Assembly (NCBI RefSeq): GCF_001854185.1
Contig: NZ_CP017603.1
Location: 3,906,001 to 3,970,000, forward strand
DNA: 64,000 nucleotides
Direction: 5' to 3'
Source of the DNA: Clostridium formicaceticum
GTDB taxonomy: Bacteria; Bacillota; Clostridia; Peptostreptococcales; Natronincolaceae
Under the pieces are notes generated by a model. The model saw nothing but the letters and a program-made list of their open reading frames with translations, made no database searches and was not told the origin of the DNA. Below, piece after piece: positions 26,694 through 36,373 of the stretch. The position numbers and the translations under genes are program-made. Positions within the stretch are counted from its first letter, which is position 1. The number at the start of each line of letters is the position of its first letter.

Positions 26694-29447
26694 TTATCCT
26701 ACATGTTTTTCTTGATCTGTGTTTACTATCTCTTCTAATAACTCCTGTGCTCCACCTAAGTTTTTGTTAGCATCTCCTGGTTTTACTACATAGTCACGAA
26801 GAAGTTTTCTCATTAAGTCTAAAGGAATAATCAACACGGCCATAATGGTAACATACATCCATTCCTGTAGGTTTAATCCTTCTGTTCTTAATACTTCTCC
26901 TCCAAAGTAAGTGAATAGAATTTGAACGCCAAAAATCAAGGCTACAACCCTTAGGAAGTCACGATTTTTTGTAATATTTTTGAAAAGATTTATTTCAGTC
27001 GTTCTAGCATTAAAAGTATTGAAGGCATTTAAGAAGATAAAGAAAGCAAAGAACCCTGTTAGGAAATAAATATCTTCACTGCCGGCAGGCCCTACTCTAA
27101 AAATGTCTTTTATCCTGCTGGATTTTAAAAACCAAATACCCATAGCAGCAATAAAACCACCATTGATCAGAATAGAACTCCACATATCCTTATTGATAAT
27201 AGATTCACTTCTTCTCTTAGGCGCTTCCTTCATATACTTCTTCAGAGCAGCTTCTCCACCAAAGGCTAGTGCGGCTAATGTATCCATCACCAGATTTACC
27301 CAAAGCATCTGCGTCATGGATAATGGTAGATCTACACCAATAAACGGTCCTAAAAAGGCAATTAATATAGCCGCTACATTTACCGTTAACTGATATACAA
27401 TAAACTTACGAATACTATGGAAAATTGTTCTTCCATATAGCACAGATTTTGTGATAGATAAAAAGTTATCATCTAATACAACGATATCTCCTGCTTCTTT
27501 AGCTACTTCTGTTCCACTACCCATAGCAAAGCCTACATCTGCACGTTTTAAAGCCGGTGCATCATTCACGCCATCTCCCGTCATTCCTACAACAAGATCT
27601 AGTTCCTGTGCAATTTTTACCAACCTTGACTTATCTGTTGGCAATGCTCTGGCAATTACTCTAATATTAGGAAGTAAGGCTTTTAAGTCTTCATCTGTCA
27701 GCTGCTGAATTTCTTGAGAGGTAAATATAAGATCCTCTTTTCTTCTTAAAAGTCCTGCATCCTTCGCGATAGCCATTGCAGTTTCTTTTCTATCTCCTGT
27801 AATCATCACTACCTGTATGCCGGCATCCATAGCTTCCTTAATAGCACTGGCAGACTCTAGCCTTAAATCGTCTCGTATACCCATGATACCAACCAGTGTC
27901 ATTTCCTTAAAGTTAGCATCTTCCTCTAAGGTTTCCTCTGTAGTGGCAATAGCAATAACCCTTATTGCCTTCTGAGCTAATTCATCCATCTTTTCCTCTA
28001 AAGCTTTTCCATGCTTTAGTTTTTCTTTGTTCCCGTTTTCATCATAATAGTATGCACATTTGTCTAAAATTTTCTCAGGCGCTCCCTTAATCAAGGTTAA
28101 GTTCTTTTCTCCTTTAATTTCTGCAGCAGAATATTTTTTCTCACTGCTGAAGGGAATGGTTTTTACTACTTCTATCTCTGTTTCTTTTCGATCGCTACAA
28201 GAAACAAAATGTAGTAAAGCTCTTTCTGTAATATTACCACCAATCACCTGAAGGTCGCACCCTTTTTCAGCTTCTTTAATAAGGGCATTGGTATTTTTTC
28301 TTAAAGAAAGATTTAATAAATTACCTAAGCCTTTAGGAATTTCATCAAAGGTACTATATTCACTGTTCTCTCCTCCAATAAAGGTGACTACCTCAAGCTG
28401 CCCCTTTGTAATGGTTCCTGTTTTATCAGAAAAAAGAATGTTAAGACTTCCAGCCGTCTCAATACCAATCAGCTTTCTTACAAGAATATTATCCTTCAAT
28501 AGCTTTCTCATGTTTAAAGATAGTACCATAGCAATCATCATTGGTAATCCCTCTGGCACCGCCACAACAATAATAACAATCGCTAAGATCACAGCTGTTA
28601 CTAGGTCATTTACAGGGTTTTGCCAGTTAGACAGGTATAAGCTGATATTTCCCATGTCGAATCCATTATCTATTACAATTTTCTTAAACATAAAAGATAA
28701 AGCAATAAATACTCCGCCAATATAACCAAATTTACTGATGCCTTCTGCCAAAGCACCTAATTTCACCTTCAATGGGGACTCTCTGTCATCTACTTGCATC
28801 TCTTGTGCTAAATTACCATAGAAGGTTTTGTCCCCTACTACTTCTACCTTTAAAATACCCTCTCCAGATACTACTACTGTTCCACGATAGACATCATAAG
28901 GATTGCTTAAGTCTGTGTCTCTTTTATCTTCGCGAAAGTTTTTAGGCACAGCTTGTTTATTTATCTCCTTTGCTTCACCAGTTAAAGAAGCTTGATCTAC
29001 TTTTAAACTTCCCTCTAAAAGCTTTCCATCAGCAGGAATTTTATCGCCGCATTGTAGTAAAACCAAATCTCCTACAACAATATCATCTATAAAAATCTCT
29101 TGAATCAACCCTTCCCTAAAAACTTTACATTTGATTTTAGAGGCATCTTCCTGTAGTTTTTGGAAGGATTCTTCATTGGTATATTCGGACCAAGTGGCAA
29201 CACAAGTGGCTAGCAGTACTGCGATAGCAATCCCTAAAGACTCATACCACTCAGTATGACCCAAAAAGAAAAACAGTAAGTTAATTCCCAAAGCTACAAT
29301 GAGGATTTTTATAATTGGGTCCTCAAAATTTCCCTTTAACTTATCCCAAAAGCTTTCTGCTTCTACAGGAGTTAATTGATTGCTGCCATGCTTTTCTCTG
29401 GATTTTTTAACAGCTTCTGCATCCAATCCATTCATTTGGTATTTCAT
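26694..29447 (-). CDS. P-type Ca2+-transporting ATPase (PMCA/SERCA-like)
   Basis: A 917-residue P2-type cation pump. It has the N-terminal cation-ATPase domain, the TGEA actuator motif (SLTGEAKEI, near 155), PEGLP in helix 4, the phosphorylated Asp in SDKTGTITKG (Asp341), KGAPE nucleotide-binding motif, MITGDRKETA, and TGDGVNDAPALKRADVGFAMG. The C-terminal ATPase domain with VNLVMDTLAALAFGGE is calcium-pump-like. It probably exports Ca2+ from the cytosol. It is the last gene of the ter operon. TerD proteins bind Ca2+, which makes the linkage meaningful. Confidence 0.92.
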   Translation of the reverse strand: MKYQMNGLDAEAVKKSREKHGSNQLTPVEAESFWDKLKGNFEDPIIKILIVALGINLLFFFLGHTEWYESLGIAIAVLLATCVATWSEYTNEESFQKLQEDASKIKCKVFREGLIQEIFIDDIVVGDLVLLQCGDKIPADGKLLEGSLKVDQASLTGEAKEINKQAVPKNFREDKRDTDLSNPYDVYRGTVVVSGEGILKVEVVGDKTFYGNLAQEMQVDDRESPLKVKLGALAEGISKFGYIGGVFIALSFMFKKIVIDNGFDMGNISLYLSNWQNPVNDLVTAVILAIVIIVVAVPEGLPMMIAMVLSLNMRKLLKDNILVRKLIGIETAGSLNILFSDKTGTITKGQLEVVTFIGGENSEYSTFDEIPKGLGNLLNLSLRKNTNALIKEAEKGCDLQVIGGNITERALLHFVSCSDRKETEIEVVKTIPFSSEKKYSAAEIKGEKNLTLIKGAPEKILDKCAYYYDENGNKEKLKHGKALEEKMDELAQKAIRVIAIATTEETLEEDANFKEMTLVGIMGIRDDLRLESASAIKEAMDAGIQVVMITGDRKETAMAIAKDAGLLRRKEDLIFTSQEIQQLTDEDLKALLPNIRVIARALPTDKSRLVKIAQELDLVVGMTGDGVNDAPALKRADVGFAMGSGTEVAKEAGDIVVLDDNFLSITKSVLYGRTIFHSIRKFIVYQLTVNVAAILIAFLGPFIGVDLPLSMTQMLWVNLVMDTLAALAFGGEAALKKYMKEAPKRRSESIINKDMWSSILINGGFIAAMGIWFLKSSRIKDIFRVGPAGSEDIYFLTGFFAFFIFLNAFNTFNARTTEINLFKNITKNRDFLRVVALIFGVQILFTYFGGEVLRTEGLNLQEWMYVTIMAVLIIPLDLMRKLLRDYVVKPGDANKNLGGAQELLEEIVNTDQEKHVG

Positions 29448-29459
29448 TTTTTCATCTCC

Positions 29460-29642
29460 TCATTCGATTAACCAGTCTATATCTTTTATAAATACAAACC
29501 AATAAATTAACTTTAATACTCTCATGGATGTGATTAGGAAAGTTCCCCTATATCCCCATGTATAGTAGATTATGGTGTAAAATTCCCTAAACATCAAGAG
29601 AGCAACTTGTATGATACAAGCTGCTACTCCATTAGAAATCAT
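29460..29642 (-). CDS. Possible small membrane protein
   Basis: A 60-codon frame beginning at the ATG at 29642. It has two hydrophobic stretches (about residues 5-30 and 33-55) and no family I recognise. Its stop codon overlaps the ribosome binding site of the calcium ATPase gene 12 bases downstream, which looks like translational coupling. Against it, there is no good ribosome binding site, and a 25-bp inverted repeat lies inside it. It could be a coupled small membrane protein, the remnant of a deleted gene, or chance. Confidence 0.35.
   Translation of the reverse strand: MISNGVAACIIQVALLMFREFYTIIYYTWGYRGTFLITSMRVLKLIYWFVFIKDIDWLIE
29601..29625. repeat. 25-bp inverted repeat between terD and the calcium ATPase
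   Basis: AGCAACTTGTAT, one base, ATACAAGCTGCT: twelve-base arms with one mismatch. There is no T run, so it is not a normal terminator. The core ACTTGTAT/ATACAAG resembles the GntR operators elsewhere in the window. It could be an operator for a promoter serving the calcium ATPase, or an RNA processing hairpin. Confidence 0.5.
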
Positions 29643-29656
29643 TTTATATTTTATGC

Positions 29657-30238
29657 CTAGCCTACCTGTAGTCCATAGTTTTTGCAAAGAGCAGCCAAAC
29701 CACCAAAAAATCCACTTCCTACTGCACTAAACTTCCAATCATTACCGCTTTTGTATAACTCACAAAATACCAAAGCAGTCTCAATAGAGAATTCTTCTGC
29801 TAAATCATATCGCAGTATTTCTTTACCTGTTTCCTCATCCACTAAACGTACAAAGGCATTGGATACTTGTCCAAAGTTTTGCGCTCTTTGTTCCGCATCA
29901 TGAATTGTAACTGTAATAGCAATTTTTTCAACATGGCTAGGAATTTTAGAAAAGTCTATAAGAATTTGTTCATCATCTCCGCCGCTACCGCCTGTTAAAT
30001 CATCACCGGTATGGACAACACATTGGTTTGGTCCTTCTAAATTATTATAAAAGATAAAATCTTTGTCATTTTGTGCCTTATCATTGCTTCCTAATAAAAA
30101 CGCAGAAGCATCTAAGTCAAAATCATAGCCTCCTGAGTATTTATTAGTATCCCAACCTAAGCCTACCATCACTTTTTTTAATCCTGGGTTTCCCTTTGTT
30201 AAGTCAATTTTTTGTCCCTTTGATAAATTAATACTCAT
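29657..30238 (-). CDS. terD: TerD-family calcium-binding stress protein
   Basis: About 193 residues. The N-terminus [31 protein letters not shown] is typical of TerD. The calcium-binding loops [11 protein letters not shown] and [15 protein letters not shown] carry the acidic ligands, and [13 protein letters not shown] is the TerD C-terminal block. The start is the ATG at 30238 behind AAGGGGAAG. It is most similar to the copy at 30997-31578. TerD proteins act in tellurite, phage and envelope-stress responses by an unsettled mechanism. Confidence 0.92.
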   Translation of the reverse strand: MSINLSKGQKIDLTKGNPGLKKVMVGLGWDTNKYSGGYDFDLDASAFLLGSNDKAQNDKDFIFYNNLEGPNQCVVHTGDDLTGGSGGDDEQILIDFSKIPSHVEKIAITVTIHDAEQRAQNFGQVSNAFVRLVDEETGKEILRYDLAEEFSIETALVFCELYKSGNDWKFSAVGSGFFGGLAALCKNYGLQVG

Positions 30239-30276
30239 ATTCTTCCCCTTTCTAAAAATATTCAAGTATCTTTTGA

Positions 30277-30882
30277 TTAAAATCGTTTAACAATTTCCCC
30301 TAAAGAAGCATCATTAGTACCTTCACCAACAGCCGCAAATTTCCACTCTGCTCCATCACGGTATATCTCTCCTACCATTAAGGCGGTTTTTCCACTATAG
30401 CTATTTGTTAGGTTATAACGGATGAGTTCTTGTTTGTTATCTAAGTTCACTAAGCGTATAAATGCATTATTAATCATGCCAAAATCTTGTTTGCGGCGAA
30501 TACAGTCATAAATATTTACTACAAAAAATAGCTTATGGATATCTGACGGAACTTTGTTCAGTTCAACAAAAATTTCCTCGTCATCTCCATCACCACCACC
30601 AGTTAAATTATCTCCTGCATGCTTCACACTTCCGCACCCACTCTTTAGGTTGCCAAAGTAAATTAGGTTTTTGTTTGACACTAGTCTACCCTGTTCATTT
30701 AGCATCAATACAGAGGCATCGCAGTCTATTTCAGGGGCTTTTCCCCCTCCAAACAAGCTGCTTAAAAAACCTCCCCTTGGCTGCTCCACTGGGTCCCAAC
30801 CTAACCCAACCATAATTCTTGATAATCCTTTGTTCCCCTTTGTTAAGTCGACACGCTGGCCTTTTTGCAAGTTAATTGACAA
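30277..30882 (-). CDS. Divergent TerD-family protein with an inserted loop
   Basis: A 201-residue TerD paralogue, less like its two neighbours. A glycine-rich insertion ([18 protein letters not shown]) lies at about residues 34-51, and the first calcium loop is DCDASVLML. The second acidic loop [15 protein letters not shown] is intact. It resembles the variant TerD form (YceC/TerX-like) that pairs with standard TerD proteins. The start is TTG at 30882 with AAGGAGG seven bases upstream. A small inverted repeat (CTAGAAT...ATTCTAG) overlaps that ribosome binding site and might limit translation. Confidence 0.9.
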   Translation of the reverse strand: MSINLQKGQRVDLTKGNKGLSRIMVGLGWDPVEQPRGGFLSSLFGGGKAPEIDCDASVLMLNEQGRLVSNKNLIYFGNLKSGCGSVKHAGDNLTGGGDGDDEEIFVELNKVPSDIHKLFFVVNIYDCIRRKQDFGMINNAFIRLVNLDNKQELIRYNLTNSYSGKTALMVGEIYRDGAEWKFAAVGEGTNDASLGEIVKRF

Positions 30883-30996
30883 ATTATTTCCTCCTTCCTA
30901 GAATAAAATCTGGGAATTCTAGATGATTTGTTTCTTCCTTTTCTATTTTAGTGTAATTGACTTAAAAATGCAAATTTTCGTCATTTTTTTCTCAAA

Positions 30997-31578
30997 TTAT
31001 CCAACATTTACACCGAAGTTTCTACAAAGAGCAGCAAGGCCCCCATAAAAGCCGCTACCTATAGCATTGAATTTCCACTCTGCTCCATGTCGATAAAGTT
31101 CTCCTACTACAATAGCGGTCTCAATACTAAAGTCTTCTGATAGATCATAGCGGATAAGTTCTTCTTCATTTTCTTGTTTAAAAACACGAATAAAGGCATT
31201 AGACACCTGTCCAAAGTTTTGCGCTCGATTTTCTGCATCATGAATCGTTACTGTAAAGGCAATTTTTTGGATATCTGATGGCACATTGCTAAGATCTATA
31301 AAAACCTGCTCATCATCTCCATCGCCTTCTCCTGTAAGATTATCCCCCTGATGAACAATGGCTCCTGATGCATCTTTTAAGTTGTTGTAAAAGATAAAGT
31401 CTGCGTCACTTCTTACCTTCCCAGAATCTCCAAGTAAGAAAGCCGCCGCATCTAAATCAAAATCAAATCCTCCATCATATTTATTGATATCCCATCCAAG
31501 TCCCACCACTACCTTTGATAGACCAGGGTTTCCTTTCGTAAGATCTACTTTTTCTCCTTTTTTTAAACTAATTGCCAT
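30997..31578 (-). CDS. terD: TerD-family calcium-binding stress protein
   Basis: A 193-residue standard TerD protein: [55 protein letters not shown] and [16 protein letters not shown]. Very similar to the gene at 29657, presumably a local duplication. It is the first TerD after telA, 17 bases downstream. Confidence 0.93.
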   Translation of the reverse strand: MAISLKKGEKVDLTKGNPGLSKVVVGLGWDINKYDGGFDFDLDAAAFLLGDSGKVRSDADFIFYNNLKDASGAIVHQGDNLTGEGDGDDEQVFIDLSNVPSDIQKIAFTVTIHDAENRAQNFGQVSNAFIRVFKQENEEELIRYDLSEDFSIETAIVVGELYRHGAEWKFNAIGSGFYGGLAALCRNFGVNVG

Positions 31579-31595
31579 AATAATCTCTTCCTTCC

Positions 31596-32669
31596 CTAAT
31601 GATTTTTACTCTCTAATTGTTTTTGCAATTCCAATAACCTTTGCTTTGAAGACTCTCTATTTTGTCTGTTTTCCTCTTGAATTTGTCTTGTATCATCAAT
31701 CCCCTTCATGATGGTTTCAAAGGTTTTCTCAAGGGTCTCTATTTTAATGCTAGATCCAGATGTCAATTGAGCAATTTCTGCAGACTGACCAGCGATATTC
31801 TGGGCATTTTTTAACAGCATCTCATTTGTTTTTTCATCTAGGGCCCGCATAGCATCCGCCTGTATTTTTTGCCTTTTGATGGCAATCGCCTGAATTAATC
31901 CTGATTTAAAAACAGGAATCGTGATGACAAAGGCACTACCAATTTTTCTAAGAAGATTATAGTTTCCTTTTTGAATCAATTTGATCTGCGGAGCAGTTTG
32001 CAGGGCAACCATTTTTGCCATCTCTAAATCATGTACCCTTTGTTCCACCATTTCTAAGGCTTGGTGTCCATTTTGCAGGTTAATCGCATCTATTTGTTCT
32101 CCAGATGCTGCCTGTTTTTCTAGCTCTGGGATAATGTAATTTTTCATCTTATGAATAACAATTTCCCCAGCCTTTATATATTTTTCTAAATTTTCATAGT
32201 ACATAATATTTTGTTCGAACATCTCTTCCAACATTACATTCGTTTGGTTAATCTCACTTTCGTATTTTTTAATCTCAACATAAATCTTAGATATTTCCTT
32301 ATCCATAGTTTGATATTTTTCTAGTAAACGGCTAATATCATTTTTAACTTTATTAAAGATTTTACTGATGAAGCCCTGCTTTCCCTCTGCAAAATCCTTA
32401 GGATCAAATTTTCCCATAATTGCATTCAATTGCTGAAGCATTTTTCCACTATCCTCTACAGAAGAGTTACTGATAGAAGATAGAATACGATCACTAAACT
32501 TTGAAATTTCTACAGCTGTTTCTTGCCCAAAGGACATAATTGCCTGAGCATTACGAATATCTAGCTCATTAGCTATTTTTTGAACCTCTGGTGATTTCTT
32601 TAATTTTAATGCCACTTCATCTGCTTTTTTATCCAAATCCACTTCTTGTACTTCTAATAATTCATTCAT
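31596..32669 (-). CDS. telA: TelA/YaaN-type toxic anion resistance protein
   Basis: A soluble, largely helical protein of 357 residues belonging to the TelA family (PF05816), recognised from the [14 protein letters not shown] block, long coiled-coil stretches, and [34 protein letters not shown]. Members are linked to tellurite and cell-envelope stress, and travel with TerD genes. The start is the ATG at 32669 with AGGGGG upstream. It sits between the YceG-like gene and the first terD. Confidence 0.9.
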   Translation of the reverse strand: MNELLEVQEVDLDKKADEVALKLKKSPEVQKIANELDIRNAQAIMSFGQETAVEISKFSDRILSSISNSSVEDSGKMLQQLNAIMGKFDPKDFAEGKQGFISKIFNKVKNDISRLLEKYQTMDKEISKIYVEIKKYESEINQTNVMLEEMFEQNIMYYENLEKYIKAGEIVIHKMKNYIIPELEKQAASGEQIDAINLQNGHQALEMVEQRVHDLEMAKMVALQTAPQIKLIQKGNYNLLRKIGSAFVITIPVFKSGLIQAIAIKRQKIQADAMRALDEKTNEMLLKNAQNIAGQSAEIAQLTSGSSIKIETLEKTFETIMKGIDDTRQIQEENRQNRESSKQRLLELQKQLESKNH

Positions 32670-32696
32670 CAACTTTTCCCCCTAACCATCCCAGTT

Positions 32697-34367
32697 TTAA
32701 AAAAATCTTGAGAAGATTTTTTTAAAACCATTGGTTTTTTTGTTTTGTTCTTGTCCATGAAAGTCTAAGTCAAAAGTAAAGTTTTCTAGTTTATGAATAT
32801 CATAATAATAACAGTTTATACCATTTTCAATATTATTATAACCCGTAGGGGTTACAATTACGATATCAAAGCCCGAAAAATGCAAAAATCCTATTACAAT
32901 TAGGTCCTCCTGCGTAAAAGTACCTTCATCCCCATCGAAGATTACCAGCTTAGGTAATTGGTGAGGATAATCAAACTTTTGCAGCAAATCTAAATATTTT
33001 TTTTCCAAAGTGAGGATTGTATACAAGCACTTTGCCTTTAATTGAAGCGTCATAGGAAATGCAAAAAAGTCTTCTTGGTTTACTAGCTCATCAATTTTAT
33101 CTAAGATCAAATCCTGCACTGCACTGCGCAAATAACCAAAGCGATATTCTGGCAGGCTCTTTACACGCTCCCTGTTGATCTTACCTTCTTTATCAAAAAT
33201 TCCAGAGCTAAGAGCATAACCTCGTGAAGGGTATATGGGGATTTTATCAATGAAAATCCCCATATCTCCATTGTCCTTCAATTTATTGAAATTTACCAAA
33301 TACTCATTGATATCTGTAGTTGTCCCACTAATTTTAGCAAAAATATTAGGAATATAAACACTGCCTGCTTCTACCTTGAAGCCTTGTCGAAAACGGGCCT
33401 GTTCTTTCCACAATATAAAAAGCTCTTCATAGGTGGTTTGCAGCGGAGTAGAAAACAATTTGTAGTCTTCAAACTGCCAAGGGCGATAAAGCCCTCCCTC
33501 CTCAGTGTGCAATATCCTATCAATTTCTATAGAAGCCCTGCGGGCAACGGTTTCTTGTCGATGCCCCTTTGGTAACTGAGGAAAAGGAATCAGTTCCATT
33601 TTTTCATCATACTCCAACAATTTAGAGTAGATGTTACTTTCCTGTACCTCATTAAACTTGCTTCCATCCTGAGGATTAAAATAAAGAATATCACAGCCTA
33701 TTAGAGAAAGTAAAATCAGAAAGTAGACTTCATCCCTTTGAATATCACCATAAAACAATACCTTTGGGTTTATTTTTCCATATTCATATGCCTGTATAAG
33801 GGATAAAGCGTATTTTTCTATCCAGTAAAGAATTTTAATGTAGAAGTTTTTGACAATGTTCATATTTTTCTGATTTTTCATAAATATGTCCAGCAGAATT
33901 GCTAGCTTATCTTTAATTAACTGTTGTTTTGTATCGCCAATATCAGAAAGTATGCCTTTTTTCAAAGTGCCTTCTACAACTTTTCTTCCATTTTGTAGAC
34001 CTAGTTTTTCAGTACACATCCAATGAGGCATTATTTTTTCAACCATTTTAGAGTCTATTGACTTGTCAAAGTGATCTTCTACCTTTAAATATAGCTTGTG
34101 CTGCTGCAATAATTTCTCGTTAAGCAGTAAAAGTTTTTCCTTATAGTCCTGCCTGTTTTCTACACCGATAATACGATAAAAGTAGATCGGTGTTACCATC
34201 AATCTATGGTTTGCTGCAAAACCTCTTCTCTCCCTAGGCAGAGTAAAAATGTCTTCAAAAATGTCTTTGGCCTCTGCACTAATCGTATTTAGTGCAAGAT
34301 GAGCAAATTCTGCTTGACTCATACTCGGGGCACAAAACGCCCTTTCACCACCTTTTCGGTCTAACAA
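32697..34367 (-). CDS. yceG: YceG-like protein of the ter stress operon
   Basis: About 556 residues, matching the YceG family (component of the predicted Ter 'biosynthetic module') found with TelA and TerD in Firmicutes, as in the B. subtilis yceC-yceH region. It is soluble; a P-loop-free internal domain contains KPKVLFYGDIQRDEVYFLILLSLIGCDILYFNPQ and a repeated VIVTPTGYNNIENGI block. The function is not established; a nucleotide- or sugar-derived small-molecule role has been proposed for the module. The start is doubtful: the frame is open upstream to about 34400 without an ATG, and only CTG or TTG codons fit a GAGG ribosome binding site. First gene of the operon. Confidence 0.75.
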   Translation of the reverse strand: MLDRKGGERAFCAPSMSQAEFAHLALNTISAEAKDIFEDIFTLPRERRGFAANHRLMVTPIYFYRIIGVENRQDYKEKLLLLNEKLLQQHKLYLKVEDHFDKSIDSKMVEKIMPHWMCTEKLGLQNGRKVVEGTLKKGILSDIGDTKQQLIKDKLAILLDIFMKNQKNMNIVKNFYIKILYWIEKYALSLIQAYEYGKINPKVLFYGDIQRDEVYFLILLSLIGCDILYFNPQDGSKFNEVQESNIYSKLLEYDEKMELIPFPQLPKGHRQETVARRASIEIDRILHTEEGGLYRPWQFEDYKLFSTPLQTTYEELFILWKEQARFRQGFKVEAGSVYIPNIFAKISGTTTDINEYLVNFNKLKDNGDMGIFIDKIPIYPSRGYALSSGIFDKEGKINRERVKSLPEYRFGYLRSAVQDLILDKIDELVNQEDFFAFPMTLQLKAKCLYTILTLEKKYLDLLQKFDYPHQLPKLVIFDGDEGTFTQEDLIVIGFLHFSGFDIVIVTPTGYNNIENGINCYYYDIHKLENFTFDLDFHGQEQNKKTNGFKKIFSRFF

Positions 34368-34477
34368 ATATAACAGGGGATCATCCTCTGTCTTAATATC
34401 TTAATCCGTTGAAAATATCTACTATACATTTGATATATACATTTATTAGGTTATTTTATTATATTACTTATATACTC

Positions 34478-34506
34478 ATTATACCCATAGTATTTGTATT
34501 TTTCAA
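34478..34506 (-). promoter_or_regulatory. Sigma-A promoter of the ter operon
   Basis: Minus-strand TTGAAA (34506-34501) and TATAAT (34483-34478), 17-base spacer, about 100 bases before the yceG-like start. The rest of the 351-base gap is AT-rich with only the terminator below. Confidence 0.6.
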
Positions 34507-34608
34507 TATTTTTTGGACTTCTCCCTTTGATTGGCATATAAAAAGCCTGCCTTTCGATTATGATAAGCTTCATCATTTCTAGTAAAGAGCATACCTTATT
34601 TAAAGCAG

Positions 34609-34653
34609 AAAATCTCAAGACCCCCATTATGCAATAGGAAATCTTGAGATTTT
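34609..34653. terminator. Terminator after the alanine/glycine symporter gene
   Basis: AAAATCTCAAGA (34609-34620) pairs exactly with TCTTGAGATTTT (34642-34653). Confidence 0.75.
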
Positions 34654-34718
34654 ATGAATTAAAGAAGTGCCAATATTATACGGCTATTTCTTTGTTTCCT
34701 GATAATTTAATTGCTTTT

Positions 34719-36167
34719 TTATGCTTTCACCTTACCATTTATTTTATGCCATAGATCTGCATTTTTAATTCCTAATTTCTTAGGATCAAACACAGGATCA
34801 ATACCTTTAGCTTTTTGTTCTTCATAATCTTTAAGCGTCGCTAATCCTGGTTTTGTAAGAAGAATAATAGCAATAATATTTAACCATGCCATTGCCCCAA
34901 CCCCTACATCACCTAAAGCCCAAACAGTACCTGCTGAATTAATTGCACCGATAAAGGTCATCACTAGCAACGTTATCCGGGTAATATTGAATATTAACTT
35001 ATGATTTTTGAAATTCCTTGTTACATAAGCAACGTTTACTTCAGCATAATAGTAATATGCCATTAAGGTTGTGAAGGCAAAAAAGAATAATGCAACCGCT
35101 ACAAACGCTCCACCAAGCTTTGGCATCAAATTTCCAACAGCTGCCTGAGTAAAGGCCGGACCTGGGTTTACTCCCGGAAGGTTTTCTGCTAAGAAACCAC
35201 CTGCTCCGTCAGCTACATTGTAAGATCCAGTGATTAAGATCATGAAGGCAGTTGCTGAACATACAAATAATGTATCCACATAAACTGAGAATGCTTGTAC
35301 TAAACCTTGTTTTGCAGGATGGCTTACTTCTGCGGCAGCAGCAGCCATAGGGCCTGTTCCTTGACCAGCTTCATTTGAATAAATCCCTCTTCGAACGCCC
35401 CACATAATCGCTTGACCTATAATAGCACCAAAGGCAGCTCTTGTACTAAATGCTGATGAGAAAATAAGCGCAAGAATACTAGGAATTTGTGTAATATTCA
35501 TTACAATAATGATTAATGCAACAACAATATACGCAATCGCCATAAACGGTACAATCAGCTCTGCTACTTTACCAATACGTTTTACCCCGCCAAAAATGAT
35601 AAGACCTAGTAAACCAGATACGATTAAACCTGTTATCACAGGACTAATACCAAATGCATTGTCCATAGAATTTGCAATACTATTAGCTTGAATTCCCGGT
35701 AAGAAGAAGCCCATGGATACCACTGCAGCCACTGCAAAGATCATAGCATACCATTTTTGTCCTAATCCTTTTTCAATAAAGTAAGAAGGACCTCCACGAT
35801 ATTCCCCATCCATTTCTTCCTTCCAAACCTGCGCCAATGCTGCCTCAATATAAGCAGAGCCCGCACCTAAAAAGGCAATTGCCCACATCCAAAACACTGC
35901 ACCAGGACCCCCAAAGCCTATAGCAGAGGCAACCCCTGCAATATTACCAGTACCAACACGTCCTCCTAAAGCCATAGCAAAACTCTGGAAAGAAGATACT
36001 CCTGAATCCGAACTTTGTCCACCAAATAATTGCCCTACCATGTCCTTGAAAAGACGTACTTGCGGGAATTTCATAAGCACTGAGAAATATACACCCGCAC
36101 CTAGACAAAGCCATACTAACCATTGGGACCAGATAATGTCATTTAACGCATTTAAAATTGCTTCCAT
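34719..36167 (-). CDS. AGCS-family alanine/glycine:cation symporter
   Basis: A 482-residue membrane protein of the AGCS (AlsT/DagA) family, importing alanine or glycine with Na+ or H+. Signatures: ALGGRVGTGNIAGVASAIGFGGPGAVFWMW (family variant of the ion/substrate loop), YRGGPSYFIEKGLG, and RRGIYSNEAGQGTGPMAAAAAEVSHPAKQGLVQAFSVY. Transcription probably depends on sigma-54: a -24/-12 promoter lies 58 to 73 bases upstream, with a sigma-54 activator gene behind it. GGAGG precedes the ATG. Confidence 0.93.
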   Translation of the reverse strand: MEAILNALNDIIWSQWLVWLCLGAGVYFSVLMKFPQVRLFKDMVGQLFGGQSSDSGVSSFQSFAMALGGRVGTGNIAGVASAIGFGGPGAVFWMWAIAFLGAGSAYIEAALAQVWKEEMDGEYRGGPSYFIEKGLGQKWYAMIFAVAAVVSMGFFLPGIQANSIANSMDNAFGISPVITGLIVSGLLGLIIFGGVKRIGKVAELIVPFMAIAYIVVALIIIVMNITQIPSILALIFSSAFSTRAAFGAIIGQAIMWGVRRGIYSNEAGQGTGPMAAAAAEVSHPAKQGLVQAFSVYVDTLFVCSATAFMILITGSYNVADGAGGFLAENLPGVNPGPAFTQAAVGNLMPKLGGAFVAVALFFFAFTTLMAYYYYAEVNVAYVTRNFKNHKLIFNITRITLLVMTFIGAINSAGTVWALGDVGVGAMAWLNIIAIILLTKPGLATLKDYEEQKAKGIDPVFDPKKLGIKNADLWHKINGKVKA

Positions 36168-36224
36168 GTTTTAATTCTCCTCCCTAGTTATAATTGATGC
36201 CTATATGATAGCGTTACTATATAA

Positions 36225-36240
36225 AGCAATTTTCGTGCCA
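36225..36240 (-). promoter_or_regulatory. Sigma-54 (-24/-12) promoter of the AGCS symporter
   Basis: The minus strand reads TGGCACGAAAATTGCT, which fits the consensus TGGCAC-N5-TTGCW exactly, with the conserved GG and GC dinucleotides at the required spacing. Start of transcription would fall near 36213. Confidence 0.85.
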
Positions 36241-36292
36241 AATACAATAATGCTAAAATTTTAGGAATTGATAAAAAATTGTCACAAGCATT

Positions 36293-36329
36293 GAGAAAAA
36301 TATTTCCCGCGCTGTGAAATATCTTTCTC
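36293..36329. repeat. 14-bp inverted repeat, candidate activator binding site
   Basis: GAGAAAAATATTTC (36293-36306) and GAAATATCTTTCTC (36316-36329) form arms with one mismatch. They lie about 55 to 90 bases upstream of the -24 element, where enhancer sites for sigma-54 activators are found. On the minus strand there is no T run, so it is not an obvious terminator for the activator gene. Confidence 0.5.
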
Positions 36330-36373
36330 ACTTTTTTATCTTAGGCTAAAAAATAATATGCCAGCATAATAAG

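Noticed and set aside
28288-28725. 145-codon plus-strand frame opposite the calcium ATPase
   Set aside because: Lies within conserved ATPase motifs on the other strand and shows no independent coding signal.
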